Assembly (NCBI RefSeq): GCF_039526245.1
Contig: NZ_BAAAIV010000012.1
Location: 62,001 to 126,000, forward strand
Source: Arthrobacter_H rhombi
GTDB taxonomy: Bacteria > Actinomycetota > Actinomycetes > Actinomycetales > Micrococcaceae
DNA length: 64,000 nucleotides
Reading direction: 5' to 3'
Part shown: positions 51,257-59,210 of the stretch, one piece after another
How positions within the stretch are numbered: the first letter of the stretch is position 1
Layout: every line of letters begins with the position of its first letter
The notes under the pieces: model-generated
What the model saw: the letters and a program-made list of their open reading frames with translations, nothing else
The model's database searches: none
What the model was told of the DNA's origin: nothing
Program-made: the position numbers and the translations under genes

Positions 51257-52738
51257 TCACGGGATCCTGAAGAGGACCGTCCGCTGGTCGATGTCCGCTT
51301 CGATGAGTTCGGCGCGGACACGTTCTCCGGCCTCGGCGGTTCCCTCGAACCGGGCGTTCACTGCTGGGTCAAGCAGCTGCAGCCGTCCGCCCGGGGTGTT
51401 CCCCTTCTCCCGGGCCGCGGCGATCTGCTCCGGGCTGGCCCCATTGAGGGTGACCGCGTCAAAGGTCTCGCCGATCCGGTCGACGAGCAACGCTGCCTCC
51501 ACGGTGTCGATGGCCGCCCGTTCGACGTTGCCGGCCACCTGGTTGGAGGCCTGCATCAACTCCGGCAGCAAGGGCAACGCCTGGCGGATGCCCTCGGGGA
51601 CTGCGGCACCACGGACCAGATGCTCGCAGACGACCAGCACAAAACGGTCCACCAGCCGGCGCAGGGGAGCGGTGGTGTGGGCGTAGGGGGCGGCAATGGC
51701 CGCCTGGATGCGTTCCTGTGGGAGCTCGCCGTCGAATGCCGTGTAGCCCGCGCCCCGGAACAGCGAGGTCGCGGCGTGCATGATGGCCAGCTGCCGCGGT
51801 TGGGTCACGTCCAGGGACCTGAGGAATTCGCCGTAGGGCACGCCGTCTTCCCAGGGGGTGCCCAGTGACGCGGCTTCCCGGCGGAAGGCCGTGGAACTGT
51901 GCTCGTCGGGGGTGGGCATCGTGCGCAGGATCCCGATCTTTCCCTCGAGCATGATCCGGGCGGCCTCCATACCCGTCATCAACGAGATCTGGGCGTTCCA
52001 TTCCTCCACGGGCAGGGGAGCACGTGCCTCCAGCTGGTACACGCCGTCGTCGTCCACCTCCACTTCCTGCTCGGGGATGCGCAGGCTGGCGCCACCGCGC
52101 AGGCGTTCGGCATCGATGCGCTTGATGCCCACTTCCCGGAGCAATGCCAACGAGGCAGAAGCCGTCCCGTCGTCGAGGGAGGCCTGGACTCCGGCATAAT
52201 CAAGCTTTTCCCGGCTGGAAACCACGGCCCGAACCAATTCGGTGCGCAGCACTGTGGCCGTCGAATCCAGATGGAACGTCCAGACGTAGGCGCTGCGCCG
52301 TTGGCCCGGCAACAGGGACCCGGCGTCCTCGCTGACGATTTCGGGATGCAGCGGAATGCGTCGCCCGGGCAGGTAGAGGGTCTGCCCGCGTCTGCGTGTC
52401 TCGGCATCCAAGGCGCCGCCGAGGGACACGAAGGACGGGACATCGGCGATGGCATAACGGACCGTGTAGCCCCCACCGTCCCGTTCCAGATGCACCGCCT
52501 GATCCAAATCGGTCGAGGTCGGTGGGTCGATGGTCACGAAGTCGATGTCGGTCAGGTCGTTCCCGGGGGAGGGAGGATGCTCGACGGCGGACCGGGCCTC
52601 GGCCAGCGCGTCCTGGGGGTATTGATCGGGCAGCTCGAGTTTTTCGGCCAGCCCTTCGAGCGCGGCCGCGAGCCGGGATTGGCGGGCGCTGGACTTCACG
52701 TCAATGAGTTTGTGGACCACAAGGGCCAGCTTAACCAC
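51257..52738 (-). CDS. RNB domain ribonuclease (RNase II/R-like)
   Basis: A 3'-5' exoribonuclease of the RNB family, 493 residues, shorter than E. coli RNase II or R and lacking their cold-shock and S1 domains. The RNB active site FVTIDPPTSTDLDQAVHLER near residues 67-86 keeps three acidic positions but has Gln where many members have a fourth Asp (D-L-D-Q). Late motifs YAHTTAPLRRLVDRFV near 354-369 are intact. The start is uncertain: several GTG codons (52738, 52720 and others) are in frame. Its neighbour is the MiaE-like gene, divergent by about 60 bases. Confidence 0.88.
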   Translation of the reverse strand: MVKLALVVHKLIDVKSSARQSRLAAALEGLAEKLELPDQYPQDALAEARSAVEHPPSPGNDLTDIDFVTIDPPTSTDLDQAVHLERDGGGYTVRYAIADVPSFVSLGGALDAETRRRGQTLYLPGRRIPLHPEIVSEDAGSLLPGQRRSAYVWTFHLDSTATVLRTELVRAVVSSREKLDYAGVQASLDDGTASASLALLREVGIKRIDAERLRGGASLRIPEQEVEVDDDGVYQLEARAPLPVEEWNAQISLMTGMEAARIMLEGKIGILRTMPTPDEHSSTAFRREAASLGTPWEDGVPYGEFLRSLDVTQPRQLAIMHAATSLFRGAGYTAFDGELPQERIQAAIAAPYAHTTAPLRRLVDRFVLVVCEHLVRGAAVPEGIRQALPLLPELMQASNQVAGNVERAAIDTVEAALLVDRIGETFDAVTLNGASPEQIAAAREKGNTPGGRLQLLDPAVNARFEGTAEAGERVRAELIEADIDQRTVLFRIP

Positions 52739-52798
52739 ATCGGCGCCTGAAATCAGTGCCCGCCCCGGGTGAAGTCCCAGCGGAGTAGGGTGGAATCC

Positions 52799-53479
52799 AT
52801 GACCGAGCTGCCGCCGCCGATCCTTGACGAAGCGACCCGTACCCGTGCCGAACTGGCTCTCTATGGGCTGATGGCCTACCGGGAACTGACGGCATTCGAA
52901 CGCCTGTCCTCCGATGCACGCTTCTCTCCGACGCTGGCAGACCGCGAGGCATTGGCCCGGCTGTCAGTCCACGAGTTCGGACACTACGAGCGGGTGGTCG
53001 CGGCCATCGCCGCGCACGGCCAGGACCCGGAGACGGCCATGGAACCATTCATGGCCTCCATCGATGCATTGCACGAGCGCACCCGGCCGGGGGACTGGTT
53101 CGAGTCCCTCATGAAGGCCCACGTCATCGACTCGGTCTCCGGGGACTTCTACGTGGCGATTGCCCGGGCGCTGGCCCCCGAAGCCCGGGCGCTGGTCCAG
53201 GAGGTGCAAGCCCTGGACGAACAGAACAAATGGCTCCACGACCGGCTACGGGCCGCCCTGGACGACGACCCGCGCCTGGCGTCGCGGCTGGCCCTGTGGG
53301 GGCGGCGCCTGCTGGGGGAGGCGTTGACGCAGGCGCGCAGGATCAATGAACGTGGACTGAGCTGGGACCAGCTCTTCGCTTCCTCGGGCGGGGAGGGCGA
53401 TGAACGCCTGGCCCGGTTGTTCGGCACGCTGGTCGAGAACCACTCGCGACGCATGGCCGCCCTGGGGTTGACCGCCTAG
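52799..53479 (+). CDS. ferritin-like fold (MiaE_2-type) protein
   Basis: A 226-residue helical protein resembling the ferritin-like MiaE_2 family, related to the tRNA ms2io6A37 hydroxylase MiaE. Candidate di-iron ligands are the Glu in YRELTAFERLSSDARFS near residues 25-41, the E-x2-H in SVHEFGHYERVV near 60-71, and Glu/His in later helices (AHVIDSVSGDFYVAIA near 110-125). The family also includes proteins whose chemistry is unknown, so tRNA hydroxylation is only a suggestion. Gene order with the DUF3107, TetR and moeZ genes is common in Micrococcaceae. Confidence 0.8.
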   Translation: MTELPPPILDEATRTRAELALYGLMAYRELTAFERLSSDARFSPTLADREALARLSVHEFGHYERVVAAIAAHGQDPETAMEPFMASIDALHERTRPGDWFESLMKAHVIDSVSGDFYVAIARALAPEARALVQEVQALDEQNKWLHDRLRAALDDDPRLASRLALWGRRLLGEALTQARRINERGLSWDQLFASSGGEGDERLARLFGTLVENHSRRMAALGLTA

Positions 53480-53521
53480 GTTCCCGGAAGCAGCATGGGC
53501 AGGGAGACGAAGGAGAGCACC

Positions 53522-54214
53522 ATGACCGCTCCATCCCCCGAAGAGCCCACGTCCCCGGATCCCGCCGCCCTGACGGGAACCCAGATCGTCACCGCTCTGA
53601 CCCAGCTGCCCGACTGGCGCTACCGCGTGGGGGCGCTGGTCACCGCCTATGCCTTCGAGACTTCGGCAGCGGCGGTTGGCTTCATCGCAGCAGTGGGCGC
53701 GCTCGCCGAGGAGCAAAACCACCACCCCGACCTTGAATGGCGCTACGACACCGTGTTCCTGGGTGTCTCCTCGCACGACGCCGGGCGAAAGGTCACGGCG
53801 AAGGACACCCGCCTTGCCGCCGCCGCCTCCGCCGCAGCCCAACGCTGCGGGGGACACGCCGAACCGCACCGGCATACCACCGTGGAGCTGTGCCTCGACA
53901 CGCACGATCCCTCACGGATCGCCGGGTTCTGGTCGCGGGCCCTGGGCTATCGGGCGGCGGAGAACGGCGACCTCGTGGATCCAGAAGGCAGGAACCCGAC
54001 GATCTGGTTCCAGGTCACCGATACTCCATCGGGGAACCGGTTCCACCTGGACCGCCATATACCCCTGAGCTCCCTGGACGCCGAGCGTGAACGCATCCGC
54101 TCTTCCGCGGGCGAAGGGGACGGTGCGCGGCACCCTTCCTTCAGCATGTACACCGATCCGGAGGGCAACCGGGTGCGCGTGTGCACGGAGATCGGGCACA
54201 TGCCGGCCGGCTGA
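53522..54214 (+). CDS. pterin-4a-carbinolamine dehydratase - VOC fusion
   Basis: A 230-residue two-domain protein. Residues about 15-110 are a pterin-4a-carbinolamine dehydratase with the signature EEQNHHPDLEWRYDTVFLGV (family E-x-x-x-H-H-P-x), then SSHDAGRKVTAKDTRLAAA. Residues about 120-228 are a glyoxalase-like VOC domain, HTTVELCLDTHDPSRIAGFW at its start and FSMYTDPEGNRVRVCTEIG at its end. Dehydratase recycles or dehydrates 4a-hydroxytetrahydrobiopterin; the VOC part could bind a metal and related ligand. AAGGAGAG precedes ATG 53522. The fusion is unusual but seen in some actinobacteria. Confidence 0.85.
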   Translation: MTAPSPEEPTSPDPAALTGTQIVTALTQLPDWRYRVGALVTAYAFETSAAAVGFIAAVGALAEEQNHHPDLEWRYDTVFLGVSSHDAGRKVTAKDTRLAAAASAAAQRCGGHAEPHRHTTVELCLDTHDPSRIAGFWSRALGYRAAENGDLVDPEGRNPTIWFQVTDTPSGNRFHLDRHIPLSSLDAERERIRSSAGEGDGARHPSFSMYTDPEGNRVRVCTEIGHMPAG

Positions 54215-54259
54215 CCCCGAGGAGGGGCGTTTCGGTGCTACCGCCCCCACCTGCGCAAA

Positions 54260-54293
54260 CGGCCGGCCCCGACGCGTGCGTCGGGACCGGCCG
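54260..54293. terminator. bidirectional terminator between the PCD-VOC and DUF3107 genes
   Basis: Arms CGGCCGGCCCCGAC and GTCGGGACCGGCCG with one mismatched pair and a six-base loop lie between convergent genes. Confidence 0.75.
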
Positions 54294-54309
54294 AAAGGTG
54301 CCGGACTGG

Positions 54310-54537
54310 TCAGGCCTGGGCGGCGAAACCGACGCGGCGCTGCTCTTCGGCGCCGATCTCCACATATCCGATGACACCGGCAGGAATGATGATCTGGCGG
54401 CCCTTCGAGTCGGTGAGGACCAGGTCAGTGGATCCGCTGATGGCGTCGCGAACGGTCTGGGTGACCTGCTCCGCCGTCTCGGCGGATTCGATGACAACCT
54501 CGCGGGCAACATTCTGGATTCCGATGCGCACGTCCAT
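54310..54537 (-). CDS. DUF3107 family protein
   Basis: A 75-residue actinobacterial protein of unknown function, conserved beside the TetR and moeZ genes in this group. It reads VRIGIQNVAREVVIESAETAE near residues 3-23, LVLTDSKGRQIIIPAGVIGYVEIG near 39-62; alternating strands and a helix suggest a small alpha/beta or beta-barrel fold. It is convergent with the PCD-VOC gene. It is 68 bases downstream of the TetR-type gene on the same strand, so the two may share an mRNA. Confidence 0.85.
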   Translation of the reverse strand: MDVRIGIQNVAREVVIESAETAEQVTQTVRDAISGSTDLVLTDSKGRQIIIPAGVIGYVEIGAEEQRRVGFAAQA

Positions 54538-54604
54538 GGTGGCTCCTCTATCAGTCGGTGGGCGCCGGTTGGCGGCGCCGGTCTACGTCAGACAACAATC
54601 TACG

Positions 54605-55225
54605 TCAGGCTTCCTTGGGGAACCGACCGATTCCGCGCCAAGCTAAACGGGACACCAGCTCGCTGGCCTCGTCGAGGTCGACCTCGCCCTCCAACTCGAG
54701 CCAATAGCGCGCCGCCACCTGGGCCATGCCGGACATGGCACGTCCCAGCAGGACCGCCTGGGCCTGGCTCAGCCCGGTGTCCTCCGAGATGACCCCCGCG
54801 ATGGCATCGGCAAACCGGGCGTTGAACGTCTCGAGTCGCGAACTGACGGCCGGATCATGCATGAGATCGGATTCGAAGACCAGCCGGTGTGCCTGGCTGT
54901 CGCTGGCGATGAAGCCGAAGAATTCGCGGATGGTCGCCTGGACCCTGAGCTTGTTGTCATTGGTCGAGGCGATCGCCCCGAGCAGCCGGCCGGTCAGGTC
55001 CTCCAGGTGCTCGTCCAGGAGGGCCAGATAGAGCTCGCGCTTGCCCGGGAAATGCTGGTAGAGGACCGGTTTGCTGACCATGGCGACTTCGGCGATCTCG
55101 TCCATGGCGGCACCGTGGTAGCCGTGGGCGACGAACACCTGGTGGGCTGCCCTGAGCAGCTGCCGCCGGCGTTGGTCCCGCGGCATCCGCGGGGTCCGCT
55201 GCGAATGTTCTGAACTGCTCTCCAC
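54605..55225 (-). CDS. TetR family transcriptional regulator
   Basis: A 206-residue TetR-type repressor. The helix-turn-helix lies near residues 24-68: RRRQLLRAAHQVFVAHGYHGA and MDEIAEVAMVSKPVLYQHFPGK. The remaining helical ligand domain is of the common type. The open frame extends further, to 55333; GTG 55225 (MESSSEHSQRTPRMPRD) is preferred because the extension has no conserved content. It is divergent from moeZ across about 90 bases, so it may control moeZ or itself. Confidence 0.88.
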   Translation of the reverse strand: MESSSEHSQRTPRMPRDQRRRQLLRAAHQVFVAHGYHGAAMDEIAEVAMVSKPVLYQHFPGKRELYLALLDEHLEDLTGRLLGAIASTNDNKLRVQATIREFFGFIASDSQAHRLVFESDLMHDPAVSSRLETFNARFADAIAGVISEDTGLSQAQAVLLGRAMSGMAQVAARYWLELEGEVDLDEASELVSRLAWRGIGRFPKEA

Positions 55226-55314
55226 TGCCTGCCTCTCCGCCGGGACGCCGTCGTCGTGCCGGACGATGCCCATTCTACCCATGGGTACTGCTCCTGCGGG
55301 ACTAGGCTGGATCC

Positions 55315-56493
55315 ATGCAGGAAGCGACAGCACAACGCCCCGGTCCCCTCGTTGAACCGGGAGCGGAGCTGGGCCCCGAAGAACTCCAGCGTTATTCCCG
55401 GCACATCATCATCCCCGAGGTCGGGATGGCGGGGCAGCGCCGGCTGAAGAACGCCAGGGTGTTGGTGATCGGAGCCGGCGGGCTGGGTTCCCCCGCGCTG
55501 CTCTACCTGGCGGCGGCCGGGGTGGGCACCATCGGCGTCGTCGAGGACGACACGGTGGAGGTATCCAACCTGCAACGCCAGGTCATCCATGGGATGTCCA
55601 ACCTGGGGCAGGGCAAGGGCGAGTCCGCCCGTGAGTCCCTGGCCGAGATCAACCCGTTCACCGACGTCGTGCTCCATGCGGAACACCTGGGCAGCGCCAA
55701 CGCGCTGGAGATCTTTTCCGGCTACGACCTCATCCTGGACGGGACGGACAACTTCGCCACCCGGTACCTGGTCAACGACGCCGCGGCGATCCTGGGAAAA
55801 CCGTACGTCTGGGGCTCGATTCTGCGCTTCGACGGGCAGGTCAGCGTGTTCTGGAATGGCCAGGGGCCCACGTATCGCGATCTCTATCCCGAGGCGCCGC
55901 CGGCCGGTACGGTCCCGTCGTGTGCCGAAGGCGGGGTCTTCGGGGTGCTGTGTGCCCAGATCGGTTCGGTCATGGCGGCCGAGGCGATCAAGCTGATCAC
56001 CGGCATCGGGGAGACCTTGCTGGGCCGGGTACTCATCCTCGATGCGCTGGCCATGACCTGGCGCGAAATCCGGTTGCGCCCCGACCCGGAAACCGTGCAG
56101 CCGTCCGAGCTGCTGCAGGACTACCCGGCCTTCTGCGGAGTGGCCCCGTCGGTGGAGCGCGACGTGCCGACCATCGACGCCGCGGGTCTGCGGGACCTCT
56201 TGGCGCAGCGGGCCGCGGGGAACCGCGACTTCCTGCTCGTGGACGTCCGCGAGGCGGGGGAGGCGGAGATCGTGGCCATCGACGGTGCCGAGTTGGCGCC
56301 CCGCGGACAGCTGCTGGGCGGCGACATCGAACTACCGCGGGATCGTGAACTGATCCTGCATTGCAAGTCGGGCGGCAGATCGGGCGAGGTGCTCGGGTAT
56401 CTGCTGGACCAGGGGTACACCAACGTCAGGCATCTGGAGGGCGGCATTGCCGCATGGGTCCAGCAGGTGGAACCCGACAAGCCGATGTACTAG
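55315..56493 (+). CDS. moeZ: adenylyltransferase/sulfurtransferase MoeZ (ThiF-rhodanese)
   Basis: Activates small sulfur carriers (MoaD, CysO, ThiS) by adenylation and transfers sulfur. The 392-residue protein has an E1-like ThiF/MoeB domain with VLVIGAGGLGSPALLYLAAAG near residues 45-65, DGTDNFATRYLVNDA near 142-156 and PSCAEGGVFGVLC near 200-212, and a C-terminal rhodanese domain with active Cys in ILHCKSGGRSGEV near 345-357. It could supply the sulfur-carrier activation for ThiS in this window. Stops 13 bases from hemA, convergent. Confidence 0.93.
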   Translation: MQEATAQRPGPLVEPGAELGPEELQRYSRHIIIPEVGMAGQRRLKNARVLVIGAGGLGSPALLYLAAAGVGTIGVVEDDTVEVSNLQRQVIHGMSNLGQGKGESARESLAEINPFTDVVLHAEHLGSANALEIFSGYDLILDGTDNFATRYLVNDAAAILGKPYVWGSILRFDGQVSVFWNGQGPTYRDLYPEAPPAGTVPSCAEGGVFGVLCAQIGSVMAAEAIKLITGIGETLLGRVLILDALAMTWREIRLRPDPETVQPSELLQDYPAFCGVAPSVERDVPTIDAAGLRDLLAQRAAGNRDFLLVDVREAGEAEIVAIDGAELAPRGQLLGGDIELPRDRELILHCKSGGRSGEVLGYLLDQGYTNVRHLEGGIAAWVQQVEPDKPMY

Positions 56494-56506
56494 GACCCGG
56501 CGCGGG

Positions 56507-57856
56507 TCAGGCCCCGCGTTGGACGGGGCAGGACGCTGGTGCGTCGTTGCCCTGCTGCACTGTCCCGGCTGCGGGGGCAGCAGGCTCGGCGGGGGTGGCG
56601 GCCGGTGCGGCCAGTTCGATGCCGAAGAGCGTGGAGAGTGCCTCCTCGACGTCCCCCTGGCGCCCCTCGGCGGCCAGCTCGCGTGCCCGCACGGTGGGGA
56701 CATGCAGCAGCTGGCGCATCATCCGACGCATGGCGAATTCGACTTCCTCGGCGGCAGCGGTGCACCCGTGCTGGGCCCTGACCTTCTCCACCTCGGTCTC
56801 CAGCACGTGCTGGGTGTGACGGCGCAGGGCCACGATGGCCGCATCCGCCGAGCGCTGGCGCTGGGCACCGGCGAACTGTTCGGCGGCATCCCCGACGATC
56901 GCACTGGCCTCGGACAGCGCCTGGGACTGTTCGGCAGGGGCCGCCATGCGCACCGATTCCAAGGTGATCAGCTCCACGCCCTCGAGCGTGGCCACATCGG
57001 GATCGACGTCGTGGGTCAGGGCCAGGTCGATGGCGACCAGGGGGCGGCCGCCGCGGTTCAACGATTCCAGCTCGGCGGCGTCGATGCGTACGCCGCCACC
57101 GCTGCAGCCGATCAGCACGTCGGCTTCGCGCAGCACCAGATCCAGCGAATCGTCATCGACTGCCGTCCCGCCGCGGGAAGCCACGAAGGCGTCGGCACGC
57201 CCGGAGGCCGAGTACACGAAGATGTTGGTGGCGCCGCGCTCCTTCAGGCGGGCCATCGTGGCCCCGGCGTAGGCCCCGGTGCCGAAGACCACGACATTGC
57301 GTCCGGCCCAGGACGTGGTGCCGGAGATGTCCTCGGACAGGTCCAGGGCAACCGAAACGATCGAGAGACCGCGACCGCCCAGTGCCGTGCGGGTCCCGAC
57401 ATCCTTGGCGGTGCGTGAAGCAGTTTGGAAGAGACGGACCAGTGCGCCGGAGGCGGTGCCGGTGGCCTGGGCGTCGATGAGGGCGCGGCGGACCTGGCCG
57501 GCGATCTCGCGTTCACCGATCACTGCCGAGTCGAGACCGGCGCCGACGGCGAAGAGGTGGGAGACGGCGTCGTGCTCCGTCTTGGATTCCAAGGCCTGGG
57601 AGACCTGGTCCTCGGGCAGCCCCGATGCCGCGGAGATCTTTTCGATCACTGCCTGGCGGGCCGCGGGGATCTCCGCCTCGTTCGGGGCCTCGCAGTAGAC
57701 CTCGTACCGGTTGCAGGTGGACAGCACGACCGCGCCGGAGACCGGGGTGGTGCCATCGAGCACAGCGGAAGCGACCCCGTCGGCGCCGGCGCTAAGCCGT
57801 GCCACCGTCTCGAGGTCGATATCTGAATGGGAGGCGACGAGTGCTAAGAAGACCAC
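56507..57856 (-). CDS. hemA: glutamyl-tRNA reductase
   Basis: First committed step of C5-pathway tetrapyrrole synthesis. The 449-residue protein has the catalytic-Cys motif VVLSTCNRYEVYC near residues 48-60, the GlutR domain VIGEREIAGQVRRAL near 115-129, and the NADPH-binding GTGAYAGATMARLKERG near 183-199; a long C-terminal dimerisation helix follows with a Pro/Ala-rich tail. Longer in-frame starts are possible (ATG 57871/57868), but GTG 57856 gives the conserved MVVFLALVASHSDIDLETVA start and has GGGGGA well spaced. Divergent from hemE. Confidence 0.94.
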   Translation of the reverse strand: MVFLALVASHSDIDLETVARLSAGADGVASAVLDGTTPVSGAVVLSTCNRYEVYCEAPNEAEIPAARQAVIEKISAASGLPEDQVSQALESKTEHDAVSHLFAVGAGLDSAVIGEREIAGQVRRALIDAQATGTASGALVRLFQTASRTAKDVGTRTALGGRGLSIVSVALDLSEDISGTTSWAGRNVVVFGTGAYAGATMARLKERGATNIFVYSASGRADAFVASRGGTAVDDDSLDLVLREADVLIGCSGGGVRIDAAELESLNRGGRPLVAIDLALTHDVDPDVATLEGVELITLESVRMAAPAEQSQALSEASAIVGDAAEQFAGAQRQRSADAAIVALRRHTQHVLETEVEKVRAQHGCTAAAEEVEFAMRRMMRQLLHVPTVRARELAAEGRQGDVEEALSTLFGIELAAPAATPAEPAAPAAGTVQQGNDAPASCPVQRGA

Positions 57857-58047
57857 AATGTCCCCCATCATAACTTCCCCCGGGGTCATATGGCAGCGAG
57901 GCTGACCTAAGTTGCTGCCCCAAAACCCCCGGAATGGTGGGCGGAAACGGCTTTTCGACGTTTTGTAGAACGTGTCGTTGGCCACGAATCGCCGCCGGAC
58001 CCACCGAGGATTAACGGTTGGTGACGCGGACTTGGCAGAATCGGAGC
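57857..58047. promoter_or_regulatory. hemA-hemE divergent promoter region with an iron-box-like site
   Basis: On the minus strand at 57892-57910 is TTAGGTCAGCCTCGCTGCC, whose first 12 bases match the DtxR/IdeR iron box (TTAGGTTAGCCT) at 11 of 12 positions; the second half is poor. It is 36-54 bases upstream of the hemA start. A second inverted repeat, ACGTT-6-AACGT, lies at 57958-57973, nearer to hemE. Confidence 0.45.
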
Positions 58048-59118
58048 ATGACCTTGAGCGCTAGCCACCCGTTGATGGATGGCCGTACCTCCACATCCGA
58101 CCTGATCACCGCATACCGCGGCGGTGTCCCGAGCCGACGGCCGGTCTGGTTCATGCGACAGGCGGGCAGGTCGCTGCCCGAATACCGCAAGCTGCGCGAG
58201 GGCACCAACATGCTCGAATCGTGCCTGCGCCCGGAGATGGCCTCCGAGATCACCCTGCAGCCGGTCCGCCGCCACGGCGTGGACGCCGCCATCTTCTTCT
58301 CCGACATCGTCATCCCGCTCAAGCTTGCCGGGGTGGACGTGGACATCGTGCCCGGTGTCGGACCCGTGCTGGGGGAGGCCGTGCGCACCGCTGCCGACGT
58401 GGCCCGGCTGCCCCGCCTCACCGACGCCGCACTGGATCCCATCCGCGAGGCCGTGGCGCTTACGGTCGATGAACTGGGCAGCACCCCGCTGATCGGTTTT
58501 GCCGGGGCACCGTTCACGGTCGCCGCCTACATGGTCGAGGGCAAGCCATCTCGCGACCACCTGGGACCGCGCCGGATGATGCACACCGATCCGGACACCT
58601 GGCAGGCGTTGGCCGACTGGGCTGCCGAGGCCTCCGGGGCGTTCCTGCGGGCCCAGCTCGAGGCAGGTGCCAGCGCCGGACAGCTCTTCGACTCGTGGGC
58701 CGGCAGCCTCTCCCTCGCCGACTACCAGCGGTTCGTGGCGCCCGCCTCCACCCGCGCACTGGCCAGCGTCAAGGACCTGGGCGTGCCCCTGGTGCACTTC
58801 GGCACCGGCACCGGGGAACTGCTCCCGGCCATGCGCGACGCCGGCGCCGACGTGGTCGGTGTCGACTACCGGCTGCCACTGGCCGAGGCCAACCGCCGCC
58901 TCGGCGGCAGCTCGGTGCTGCAGGGCAACATCGACCCGGCCCTGCTGGCCGCCCCCTGGGAGGTCCTGGAGGAGCATGTCCGTGCCGTCCTGGCCTCGGG
59001 CGACGAGGCGCCGGGCCACGTGGTGAACCTGGGGCACGGAGTTCCCCCGGACACCGACCCCCAGGTCCTGACCCGGTTGGTCGAACTGGTCCACTCGGTG
59101 CCCCCGGCGGCCCGCTGA
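58048..59118 (+). CDS. hemE: uroporphyrinogen decarboxylase
   Basis: Decarboxylates uroporphyrinogen III to coproporphyrinogen III. From ATG 58048 it has 356 residues, with the signature RRPVWFMRQAGRSLPEYRKL near residues 30-49, FFSDIVIPLKLAGVDVDIVPG near 87-107, and QGNIDPALLAAPWEVLEEHV near 291-310. A frame starting at GTG 58018 has an extra ten residues with no conserved content. It heads a plus-strand heme cluster, cgoX next after 92 bases. Confidence 0.95.
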   Translation: MTLSASHPLMDGRTSTSDLITAYRGGVPSRRPVWFMRQAGRSLPEYRKLREGTNMLESCLRPEMASEITLQPVRRHGVDAAIFFSDIVIPLKLAGVDVDIVPGVGPVLGEAVRTAADVARLPRLTDAALDPIREAVALTVDELGSTPLIGFAGAPFTVAAYMVEGKPSRDHLGPRRMMHTDPDTWQALADWAAEASGAFLRAQLEAGASAGQLFDSWAGSLSLADYQRFVAPASTRALASVKDLGVPLVHFGTGTGELLPAMRDAGADVVGVDYRLPLAEANRRLGGSSVLQGNIDPALLAAPWEVLEEHVRAVLASGDEAPGHVVNLGHGVPPDTDPQVLTRLVELVHSVPPAAR

Positions 59119-59210
59119 ACCACGTGAACCACGTTCGCACCGGGCTCACAGGGCGGACCACCATAATGGACGGGACGGATGCCGCACGGCACCGCGGAAA
59201 GGACGACCGG

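Noticed and set aside
58695..59210. N-terminal extension of the cgoX frame
   Set aside because: The extra residues overlap hemE in another frame and are Arg/Pro/Gly low-complexity. ATG 59211 precedes the conserved FAD motif.
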